This document shows positions 47,476 through 59,500 of a DNA stretch of 64,000 nt, one piece after another (positions within the stretch are counted from its first letter, which is position 1; each line of letters begins with the position of its first letter). The stretch comes from Progne subis subis. Taxonomy: Eukaryota > Chordata > Aves > Passeriformes > Hirundinidae. Made by a program: the position numbers and the translations under genes. The notes beneath the pieces were generated by a model. The model searched no databases, was not told the origin of the DNA, and saw only the letters and a list, made by a program, of their open reading frames with translations. The stretch lies in the NCBI GenBank assembly GCA_022316685.1, contig JAKJHU010000038.1:1474384-1538383 (forward strand), read 5' to 3'.

Positions 47476-50400
47476 AATTTTTAGTTTTTCTATAGCCACT
47501 GTCTTTAAAAATTCTGCTAGTTTGGTACTAGAGCCACCTCATTTGCATGTGCCAACCAAACTGAGTCTGCCACTGACTCAGCAGGACCTGTGGTCAAGAC
47601 GTGTTTAAACATGGTTTTCAGACGGCTGCAGGCAAAGCCAGCAGGGGCTGCTTCTCTGGTTAAAGTCTAAAGCTAGCAATCTCAGAAAGATGCTTCCTCT
47701 ACTTCCTTTACTTTTTCTTTTCTAATAGAAAACATCTGTCTTCTTTTTTTCTTTTTTAAAGCAAAAATAAATCTAACAAACTTAATCACTTTTCTCTTTA
47801 GTTTAACATGTTGATTTCTGAAAAAAGAATTGGACAAGGCAGACATGAGTACCACAGGAATTGTTTTCTAGTTTTTTTGGATCACCACCAGTTAAAACTA
47901 TTTCTTTTCTAGAGAATATATCATTTTAATTAATCGTAATCTTTTAAATCAATCCATAATGAGCACATTTGACCTTTTGTTATATTAAGTCTCACTTGCT
48001 AACACACTCACTAACAATGATGAAAATGTTAATTATGAAAAGGCTGTTAAAAAACAAATCCTAAATGAAGTCTCTAAAGGCCCAGTCCGCTCAGGATCTG
48101 AGCTGCTGACTGAAGGAAAGGCAGGTTGTTTTCTCTCTCTCTGCTTTGCCTGGATATGAACAGCAGTTATGTGGAGACCGAGGACACACTGCAGTTCTCA
48201 TAAGCTCCCTGCTGAGCAATGCAGCCTTTAATTTCTGGAGTGTCATAAGTTTTCTATAGAAACAGAAGATTCTTCTACCCTCATGCCAATTTACTTGTAC
48301 CATTTTATATGAAAAAAGTATCAGATAATTTAACTTTCTCATTTAGTCAAACAACTTGAGAAGTCAAAATCAACAAATTAAGACAATGTGTTATCCAGGG
48401 AAGAATTTTTTTAAATACTACTTCTTTATCCAACATCGAACCATTTATAGCCATCAAAGGAAAAAGACGGAGGATTATCTGCATATGCAGTGTTTTCCAA
48501 TTAACTGCTTCTGTTTAATTATTAAACAACTACATTAGGCTCAACAGGAAGAATATTTTTTTTCAGAATAAGACTGCTCACTCATGAGTTAATCAGAAAC
48601 AATACCATGTTTAAGCAAGCACTACAGAAGTATTCAGACAAGAACAAATTTAGTTCCTCTGCAGTTCCGATTTTATTCAATGAAAAGATTCATTGCATGA
48701 TGCTGCCATGGCCAGGCAGGCTTAGTGAGTGAACTGCAAATCTAATCAGTTTGGCAAAGGGTTTTATAGAAGCTGCTGTGTTGGCTTCGCTGACTCCAAG
48801 TGATTTTTTTTCCTTTGTTCATTTGTTGCAAACAACTGAAATCTAGGTCAAGGGAGGAAAGGTCATTCATTAATTATGAAAGTGCAAATTTTATTGAAAA
48901 GGTTTCAAAAGCAGTTTTGAATTCTGCATTCATTGTGTATTCTGTTTTCTCACTATATTTCTCCACCTTTCTATACATCTAAATTTCAAGCACCTTCATA
49001 GAAAAAGGTAAAATAACTTGTACCTTGTAGGCAATCAAAATTTAATGCTTAGGGTTTTAAACAATTAATTCAATAACATAATGGATTAGTAAAAGATTTA
49101 CGGCACAAACACATTTCTGTACACCGTAACTGCTCTTCTGTTTATTTTCAGACCACCCCTTGATTGGTCATACTCTCCAACTTGATTCTGTCAGGGGAAA
49201 TTTTTTTTCTGGGAGTTCTGAAAGGTTTTGAACTTTCATACAGTAATCACATTTAAATAAGCCCAGTCTTATTTTATGTGATAAGAGGAATTATTCTAAA
49301 ATACGCATTGTAACAGCTATATATATGTTCTTCAACTGCAATCATCAGTCCCTGTGGGGGTGTGCTGGGAGTGCTCTGCCTTGTTTGTTTACATGTCTTT
49401 TGCACCAGAAATCTCAAAGACAACACTCCAAACCTATCCAAGCTCATTCCACACATCTGGGAACACAAACGAGTGAGAAAGGTAAAATGATACCGTCCAG
49501 GAGAGGTGTTCTCAGTTTTCACTAGGGCTGTACCTTTCTTATCATTTCCTGCATGGCACACGTGTATTGCTTTCTTTACTTGTGGGTATGTTTTTAGCAC
49601 ACACCAGGCAAATACTGTTTTCTAGTATACAAGCAAGTAAACTGCTGTGGATTTCTGATCACACAGAATGAAATGCATGCATCGGTTCCTGTTACTCAGC
49701 TTCTCAAGTCAATCAGCATCTCCAAGGATCAAGGTCCACTTTTAAGCAATTGAGCAACCTAATTGGCAGGTAGATCAAGGCATGATAATTTGCTTCTTGA
49801 CTGCAAATAAAGGTACACTAACCCATTTTACTGAGGAAATGTTCTTAACATGAATAAAATAAAATGCAGATATTCTACAGTAATGATGTGGTTTCCACAC
49901 AGAACATAAAGTACTACCTCAAAGCATTTTCATTCTTCATTTCCCCTGTGATGTATAGCAGTACTACAATCTCCATTTCCTTCCAAGTGAAAAAGACTGA
50001 CAATCTATTTAGGGCAACAGAGTGCCCCAGTATTGTGCAGGGAAGCTGCAGCAGAAACCACAGCCAGAGCTAGTTTCTGAATTCTCCTTCCTCCTCTGCC
50101 TTATTTGGGAAAAAACAAAAAAAAAAAAAATAATAATCTAAACCTGAAAATTTGCAAGGCCACTTCTGCACAGCTAAGAGCTGCTGAGCTGGGATACAGG
50201 TATATATGCACATTTGGCTGACTGTTCCCTTCCAATGAGTAACACACTGTTAGTAAAATGAATGCTACATTATAAGTAAGCACTAATGTCCCTCATCATG
50301 CCTTCTGACTCTTCATCTCTGGGAATTTTTGCAGTACAGTGTGAGTTGCAGCTGTACTTATCAGAATATGTGTTCAGTGTCAAATCATTCCTTCTGTTCC

Positions 50401-53400
50401 ACTACATTACTTCATTTTTCACTCCATATTTAAAGACTCCACAAGATTTCTCTGTTCCATTTCAGCCTTCAAGATTCCAGTTTTCAAGCCCTTTACTGTC
50501 ACCCCTCGAGCTGACTGACCATTATTGTGAGAAGGAACTGATTTGTCTGTATTTGTGGATAAACAACTATCAGATATATCAGGTGTGCAGCAGTTAGAAA
50601 AGACAAGTGTTCTGCAGACAATAAACAGCAATCAACAGATGTTACAAGCATTTGCTGACCAGCTGCACATGGCAGGACAATCACCATGTGGTGGGATCAG
50701 GTCATGGTACAAGTCTGTGCCTGGCAGCAGGTGACTGCAAGCCTTTGGATCCTGTGTTCTGCATGCCAAATTTATGTCAGCCTCAGGATAACAAAATGAC
50801 AGCTGCTTTGAGAGGGAAGAATCAGGGTATCAATCTTATGAGGAAAGTTTGCATCACTCAACAATCTGTTTGGTATCAGAAAAGGAAGCTGTAACAGGAG
50901 GTAGTCAATTTTCAGACATGTATAACCATTAACCATACCTTGCACACAGAACTACAAGTATGGATCAGGCACAGGAATTAATATCTAAGTCAATTAAGTA
51001 GGCTTCCCTAGATTCATAGATAACAGACTGTCCCTATCTAGAAACCAAATCTTTGTGGTAAAAACATAACAATACTCTACTGTAGACAGTAAAATTTGAA
51101 TTTCATTTGAAAGAATAGTCCTATTATTCAGTTAATATCAAAATGCCACATTGCTTTGCAACAGCTCTACTTTTTCATAAATTTGTTGTTATATACTTAG
51201 TATTACTGGGTATATAGTCTTATTACAATTTTGTGTTCATCATAATAGAAGAGGTATTTGTGATTTACTTCAATTTGAACAGTGGCTTTTTACCACTGTT
51301 TACGATAGGGAATGCTGCATATTTTCAGTGTATTCACTCTGCAATTCTTAGCATCTAAATAATCATAGGGTGATCTGCTACTTTCCACTACAGTGCCCTG
51401 TTTCCCTTCCCATCTACCAGTAGCCCATTGCTATTTGAGATACAAGGGAAAAAAAGGAGTAGCATACCACTGAGAGTTATTTTAACACACACTTCATTTG
51501 TGAAGTATCTGAATTCTTTCATCTTTTTGTGAATAACATGGCACAATGTACTGAAATAACTTGGGTAGCTAAAAACAGTCTGACCATGGCTATAATGTAT
51601 GTGTATAGATGTATACTAGATGCAGCAGCAAGCCTGTATTCCAGTGCTTCAAGCATGTAAGTATGTTAAATGTCTGCCCCCTACAACAGACCTACTCTTT
51701 GTAATCCCTCAGAAGTTTTTCCTTGCTCTGCTGGCCAAAGGTGCTTTTTCCTAAGGGGCATGGAACTCACTGTCAGCTGAATGCTGCTGGTTTGCCCCAG
51801 ATAGTCTGGGGCGGAGCTCTGCTCTGACAAGGGTGCTACAAGTCTTGTTACATTTCCTGATATTTTTCTTTATTCACACTTCCTCATCCTTTCTGGAACA
51901 TCTGAATAACCTTTATCCCTGCAGAATGTGTATACCTTGGCCTTGCATAGACCCACACTGCAATTTTTATAACAGGGCACTTGCAAGGGAAGTATTTTCA
52001 AACTGCAAAAGCTAGAAGTCCAAACATTGTGACTCAGACCTCCAGAGCTCCAAAATGTAGCCAGACTTGGTTATATCAATGACATTATTGAATAGTTGCT
52101 GGCAAGGTGTTTGCAATATCATCATAATAAGACAGTGTATAATAACATGGAGCTGAAACACCTGAAGACTGGAAGCACTATTATGTCAGACCAGCATAAG
52201 CTAAGAGTTGTATCAGCAGAACGTAAGACTCAGTGTGAACACATTCAACAGAAATAATCATCTCTAGTCAGACTCCATTGTAGAACAAACACAACACTCT
52301 TTTGAAAAGGCTTTTTTTTTCCTTCCTGATCATTTGTAAAAGCAATAGAAAAACTTTCTTGCAATGACACTGCTGGGAGGGGGAGTAAAGAACAAAAAAA
52401 AAAAAATTAAAAGAAAACCTTAGTGTAACAAATACCCTCCTGGACAAAATATTTTCAGATAACCACTTCTGTAAATTTTTACTTTGAAGTCACTTTGAGT
52501 CAGGGGGAGAAAAAAAAAATCTAAGTGTCAAGCTCCTGTGTTATATAGGCATCACAAAACAGAAGACTTCCAGTCCTCACTACAAGGAATGTTTTACTCT
52601 GGTTTGTATAAGGTTAATACCTAGCCAGAGTTTTCTAACTTTTTTCATTATTATTATTAGTAAGTCAACAACAGCTTTTAGAATCTTGCGAGACAAGTTT
52701 CAACAAAGCTGCAGTATATTTTCTCTGATTAGTAAATCAAGATTAGAACATATGCCCACACACATCCTCCACAGCCTATTCACAAGAGGGGGAAGACATT
52801 GGCTCTCTCTGTTGAAACATTCCTTATTTTTATCCCAAAGATCAAGATCCTTTGAGTAAGACAGGGCATGGCCTGTGAAGACACTAATAAAGGCTTCTGG
52901 ATTAACCCCCAAAAAGTGAGAGACTGCCTTACCTTTAGCACAAATCATTCTCTGCAGGGATTTTCCTGCTGTGGAGGCACTGAAGAGGTAGCCACAGCTA
53001 AGGAGATCACATTAATAGCAACATCACTGCACAGGCAACACAGGTCTGGAGGTACAACCACAGGAGGCACTGCAATGCTTTAGGGACTCACAGGTGGACT
53101 CTTGGCCTTCTCCAGATCTTGAAATTTGTGAAGTTCAAGGTTTGAGCTGTGATATATTGAAATGGCATGGTAAATATTCACTTTTCCTAATAGACCAATA
53201 TTGAGAAAAATTCTCAATAGGACCCTATTAAAGATTCAGCCGCTGCAACTTTGCTCCTTCCCCCATAGTTACAATTATAAAATTACAGTTTTAATTTTAT
53301 TAAATAACAGACATATGAACTAATAAAAGAGTTGTCAAGAGTATTCACAGTAGAGTGTAATAGAGTGGGCCTTCTCTTGCTGTTTACTGCTGGTGCTCTG

Positions 53401-53455
53401 CAGATTGCAGACCTTATTTGGGTTCCTCCAGACCACTGTACTTATTGACAGTTTC
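47476..53455. other. Upstream intergenic DNA, middle part
   Basis: AT-rich with short chance open frames. Sub-regions 48640-48960 and 49610-49870 look like complex, non-repetitive sequence with homeodomain-type TAATTA and other motifs, and are only weak enhancer candidates. A small GC hairpin (arms GCCCCAGA) sits at 51794-51812. No gene recognised. Confidence 0.65.
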
Positions 53456-53515
53456 TAATTTATATAACCCAATTTGCATTTATAATTATAAATACAAACT
53501 GGGTTATATAAATTA
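53456..53515. repeat. 60-bp near-perfect palindrome
   Basis: Two 30-bp halves pair with only two mismatches and no spacer; outer arms begin TAATTTATATAACCCA. It is AT-rich and contains an octamer (ATTTGCAT, 53472-53479). It could extrude a cruciform or, if transcribed, form a hairpin. It may be a remnant of a MITE-like element; no target duplication was identified. Confidence 0.9.
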
Positions 53516-56500
53516 TATTCCCCTATAGCACAGTGGAAACAAGATACGCAAATAAATTGTACTCTATGTGAAAAGAGACTTTCTGCTTCAAACTCCCCTC
53601 CTCCACTATTGTAGTCATCTTATTAATGATTTTATAAACATATTCTTAATAATTTTATAAACTTCTATCATTTCTTTTTACACAGAAGTCTCATTGTCCA
53701 ATTCATATCTCAAATAGATATAATTAAATGTTTTTAAACACTTCTGGCATTCTTTATTGCCAGAGACAGAATTGTGCCTTTTGAGGCAGAATTGTCAGAA
53801 TACCACAAAACATTCAAGATAAGGCAAAACATGGATTTAGATCAGTAGCCCAATTATATGCCCTGCTTCATATGGTATTCTATCAGTAATTCCTAATTTA
53901 CTAATTCCCTTCCAGATTGCTACTAACCATTGAGATGATGGCAAACTTACCACGGGCAGACCAAGATCCTTAATAGAACACGTTAGTACAAAGTCCATTT
54001 TTTAATTGAGGCAAGTTTCTTCGTACAGTATGAACCTTCATCTTGCTTTTATTTCTCAGTCATTTATATAAAACGTTTCTTTAGAACCAGCTTTACTTTT
54101 GACCCACAAAAAATGTATAGAGGCAGTAAAGGCTAGCTCCCTGATGCTCACATCCCTGCTTAGGTTTTCAAACATGGCAAATGGCATAAATCCCCCTGGG
54201 ATTTCTCTCTGTGAGAAATATGAATTCCTCCTGTTTTCTTCAGCCATATCTTAATCTACAAAATGATCTCTTCATTGCATACTAGTATAAGTTCTTGAGG
54301 GCTCAAAGCAACTTGAAAAATCCAAGGTGATTGTGATTTTACTCATCTTTTATCTACAGGCTCATCACCTGCTTGAAAGAATTCCAAGGCATGATGTCCC
54401 TTCGGAAACTCCGTATTTTCCATGTTTCCACTAATACTGCTCTCATTATAAATCCTATTATGTTCCTGGATTAAAGGTCAGCTTAGTTTCTGCAATTCCT
54501 CCCAAACAACCTATTTCAAACTTTCTCAAATGTACTCCCCTTTACTCCTCTGGTACGTGATAAAAAAACCAGTTAAGACTCCATTTGGGAAGTTCAGAAA
54601 TTTCATAAAAGCTCTCATTCAAATCTCAAGGACAGTAGTAAATCCATATAAAACTCACAATTAAGTACATCATCAGTTCATATAGGATGAACACACAGAG
54701 ATTTTTTTATTTCCATGCTCATAATTATGCAATTATATCTGTTAGAACACGTGTAATTGCCAAAGCAGAGCCTAAAAAAATGGTAGGCTGCTATCTGTTC
54801 CTTATCCCCAGTGTTATCAAGCTGTGATCTCAGGAACTGAAGAAGCAGCATAAACTGAGAAGACACGTCTGCCCTTCTGAAGCTTACGAGTGTTTCCTCC
54901 TCCCTTTCCCCCCAAGTTACCAGCAGACTGTAAGTCTCCCTATTATAAATGCTGCCAAATGCATCTACTGTTTTCAAGCAGGCTGCTGGTAGCAACTGAC
55001 TCATTGTTAGATTCAACTGGCAGCATGAGAATCCTTTTAGAGAGCAAGAATCCACTAAAGTCTCTAGTTTTCTTGGGCTCATGCTCATTTTCCAACAATA
55101 ACATCAGTAAAAGAGAGTAATTTTTCAAGCAGCACTAATTTTCTGAATTCTCCGTGGTTTCCTATGCTGTATTCTACTGTCATCTTGTTTCTTTTTTCAT
55201 GACAACAATCCGGACTGCCCCTATGCACTTACTTGGTTTTTTTTCTTATTCACATAGTGACTTAGAACAAAAGCACGTCTCAAATATTTTTACAAGAAGA
55301 CCTGTCTCTTTCATGTTAAAGAAGCTGCATGACTACAGTAAGCCAACACCTAAATATTTGTGCGCCTTGTCTCCACACGCCTTCGTTAGAGAGACGTAAC
55401 CTTAGGTGTTATTCATATGAACGCACATTCATGCATATAAATTCTTGGCAGTTCCATATTATCCTGCTTACAAACTGTGTAGAAGATTGTAGTCTCCTGG
55501 CTGAGCGACAATGTTCCAATGGCTCAACCTCCGTCACGGCAAGAGAAAGGGATTCACAGCACACGTTGTTATACATACGTACCTCTACACAGCTCTGTGC
55601 TTTTCCTAAGACTAGGCAGGTATTTTCCTTGCACCAAAAGGGATGGCACTTAACCCCTGAAATTCCAGTGCTGTTGTTAGCTAGTAGTCAACTTCTCATG
55701 CTAATCCATCCTATGCAACATAGCATTTAATCAAATCCATAATATTCAGTGACCACATCCAACAAGGGAATTTGTATTTTAAGCAGCACAGCTCCACTTA
55801 TTTGCAACTTACCACTCTTCCATATGCTGCATATTTAATCCTTTTTTAACTTCAGAGCATTCAAAAATACATTATGCAGAACAAAAATTCATTATTCAAA
55901 GGCATGAAAACATATAAAGACTTTATTTTAAAATCTGTAGCTCAGAAAGTAGTCTTTAACTGTAGAAAACCTGAAGATTTTTCCACAAATTATTACTAGA
56001 AGTAAGAGTGAATCTAAACAGACAGGATGCTTGTATGTTCCTAAAGAATAACAAAAAGTATTAGTTAGGACAGAGGCAACAGGAATTCAAACTTCTAAAA
56101 GTTTGGAGGTTCTTTTATTTTCCTGAAAACTGCAGTTCTAGAACTTGTGAAAAATATGATCTCCTTTCCTGAAAAAGAACATACAGTCACTCTGGTTTTC
56201 TAAATTCTGTTCTAATATTTCATTTGTCAAAATCAAAAAGGCACATTTGGCAAGAATGAAATTCTGGCAGTGACAGGACTACAGTTATAGGGTTTTGAAT
56301 CGTTAGCTAAGTTTCCCTCTTACTCCTATTCCCTCCCTTCTTTCCTTTTTCTCTTTAAAAAGCAGTAACTGGTGTGATTCTTGTTATAAAACTAAGTATC
56401 TTGAGTATTTTACTTTTTTCTACTAATTCTGTCATTTAGCTTGAAAAATGAGGGGACATTTGGAAAGAGAAATAAACAATTTAGTGATATTTAAGCTCTA

Positions 56501-59500
56501 CTTTTGGAGATGTACATATGCTGACTTTATTAGAGGAGTAGTAATAATTATAAAGGAAACAATCATTGAAATATAATTAGATACATGAATAAAGACATCA
56601 AAAACTGATGGCCTAGTCGTCTTCTAAATATAGGAATTTACACATTTTCTTATTTAAAACAAACACGTTCAAAATGAAACTTTCAGAGCTCTCAGACAAG
56701 GCCTGTGGATGCCTGACAACGCCTGACTTCTGAGCGACATGGTCCAAAACACCACTTTCAGATAAATAGTTTGACGTGCTGAATGATACAGACACAATCT
56801 CAACTCCTGCAGTGTCCATCGTATCTTTTGAGTGGTACTTGTAATAACACAGAAAATACTCAGTAGTGTCTCCCTTTCCTCTCTGCTCTTTCCCAGAACA
56901 CCAGAGCCTGGTGGGAGAATATGCAAAGCACGTGCTCAGTGTCACCATGTGTGGATACCTCAGCTAGTACAACACCACCACTCTGTTGTCACCTTTTCTT
57001 GTGTAACTGCCACTTCTGTAACTCTGTAACTTCTGTACACTTCTGTAACTTCTGGAGAAGCAGCCTGTGGGGACGGGCAGGTAACCAGAAATCAGAATTT
57101 TAAAGCATTTTCAGTCGGGACTTTGGTTTAGGCTACTGTCTTTCCTTTGCTCAGCCACATAGAGTTATTTATTTCCTTAATATCCATTGTTACTCTTCAG
57201 ATATGAGTGAGGTTCAGAATGACCTCCTCTGAACAGAGCAGAGTGCTGGCCCTTTGATATTTGAACTACGCAGACTCCTTTTCAGAGCAGAAGGGTGCAG
57301 GAGCCAAATATGCTTATCACCTAAGGATGAAAGGGGCCCTGGCTCTCCACTGCTCAGTGGCAACTGCAAATACTTATGCCCCAGAAACTGCAGAATAAAA
57401 TTATATAATAACAACTATTATTCCACAGGCATTACAATGAAACCTCCTCAAATGTTAACCTGTTAGTGATGGCCCATTATTTTAGGATTACAACAGATGC
57501 CTACACTTATCAATTATAGAACAATTCTTTGATAAGAGCCCAATTCATCCTTCTGCCTCTCTGTTTTAACCTTACTGAATGCTGTTATCTGACTGAGTTT
57601 GGATTTACAAGGAGTACAGTATTTTTGCATTTTTGTCATCTTATCTCTAGAATAGTGTTTAAATGATTCTCCTTTGGTTTCCACAACTTCATTTTAAAGT
57701 CACATTAATGCATCTGAAGATGTTTTAAAAAGAACTATCTTGCCATTATACAAAAAAACCACAAAACTTCTATTGTGAAAAGTAAGTGATATTGGCTTAC
57801 TGTTTCCTTACTTTTCTGTCCTGATAACACAGAAATGCTGTGAGCATCCCAAATGCCACTGTAAAATAAGAACTGAATTTTTCAGAAATTACATCTCAAC
57901 CTCGGTTTTAGTTTAAAAGACATAATTTCACCTGCAGCTAGAATGAGAGCTGTAATAAATAAAACCTTTTTATAATTCTGAGAGGCACAAATTATAACTA
58001 AACTTTTCACATGCCATAAAACTAAATTGTAAAATATAAAGCAGCAGGTTATTTTGACTGCTTTGAATTAGGGCTATACAGGACTTCAATTTTTATATAA
58101 GCAAAAAAAAAAAAAAAAATGCACTGAAGCTAATTTCCATTCTGTTTATTCTTAGACTCTTAATATTTAAACTAAAAGTCACAAATACAGGTTAAAGAAA
58201 AGACATCAACAGCCCACCAGGCCATGAACAACCAGCACAGACCACTTCAGATCTTCTCTGCATAACTGCTTGAAAAGGAAGGAACACTGTCCTATCTTGG
58301 CTAATGAAACTCATGAAATGAATTAAATAAAATGACTGGAAAATAAAGTTTAAAAAAAATTAAGACACCAGTTGGCGCTCAGTGGAGAAAGGAGAGGGGA
58401 GATGACATGCGGCCATTTCTCCTCTTTGTGCTTCTTAGTCAGCATCCGTATACAGGCATCACCCCCTAATCACAGTAGTGGTGAGGTTCCCACACTGTCA
58501 TTTTCTCCTAGCGAACTGAGAAAACAAGGTCTTTTCACCCCTCCCACTTCGAGTGTCAACCAGACCCTTTATCATATGAGAAACCTCTTCCTTGCAGCTG
58601 CTCTGCGTCCTCCCACACAAGCACCCCTTCCTAGAGGAGATCACCAGCTCTTGCTTTTCCTCTCTTTTACTACTGTAATTACTGGGAATTTTCACTTCTT
58701 CCACTAGTGTCGTTGACAATTTCTTCCTTGTCTGTGCCTCTCTGGGGTAGCAGAAGGGCTGGGCACTCCCCTGAAGACATCTCTTGCCCCTGAGTGAGCT
58801 GAATCCAGGAGAAAAGTAGGGACTGACTGCAGGTACAGAAGTCCCCTGAATAACTGTGCATCACAAAATTTCTCTCAGCATCCACCCCACCGTCAGCATG
58901 TATCAACAGCATGTTGCAGACCTTCTCTACCCTGTGCCTTTGAGTTAGGGTGTCCAACACTTGTTTTTCCTCCCATACGAAAGCAATGCACATGTGAAAA
59001 CACCTGATGCTTTGTTCCAATGCCAGCACAAGACTTTGGGGCCGTTGGCACCATGGCTGCTCACCATATAGCCCAAGTACTGGAAGGCAGGAGGAGAGCA
59101 GTGGGACAGAAACCAGTTCAAATGCTGACTTCATGGTCTGCAAAGGGGTGTGAACCGGGGATAAAGGAAAAGGAGAGCAGTACAGACAAGACTGAGCAGC
59201 CTTGATGCCTAGAAAGTGAAAGCCAAGTAAGAGTTGCTATTTCTCAAATCCCATCTTCATTGCTAAGTGCCCTGTTTGTGGCTAAGAGGTGACAGCAGTC
59301 TCTTCTGAGCAGAGGAACTGCTCCCAGTTACACCAGCTAGGGAGGGGGGATTCACAGGAATTGGCTGCTCCAGCCTGGACTCCTCAGCTGCCGCACTGAC
59401 AGCTGGTAAAGCATGCAGGCAATCCCTACCGACCCCGGGCTGCATGGTCAAACCGTGCTGCACTATTAGAGAGCTATTTATAAATCCAAGAGTGAAACCA

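Noticed and set aside
55329..55730. 133-codon plus-strand open frame
   Set aside because: No similarity or domain recognised; composition typical of chance translation.
58679..59143. 154-codon minus-strand open frame
   Set aside because: No recognisable motif, no splice context and no promoter; compatible with chance.
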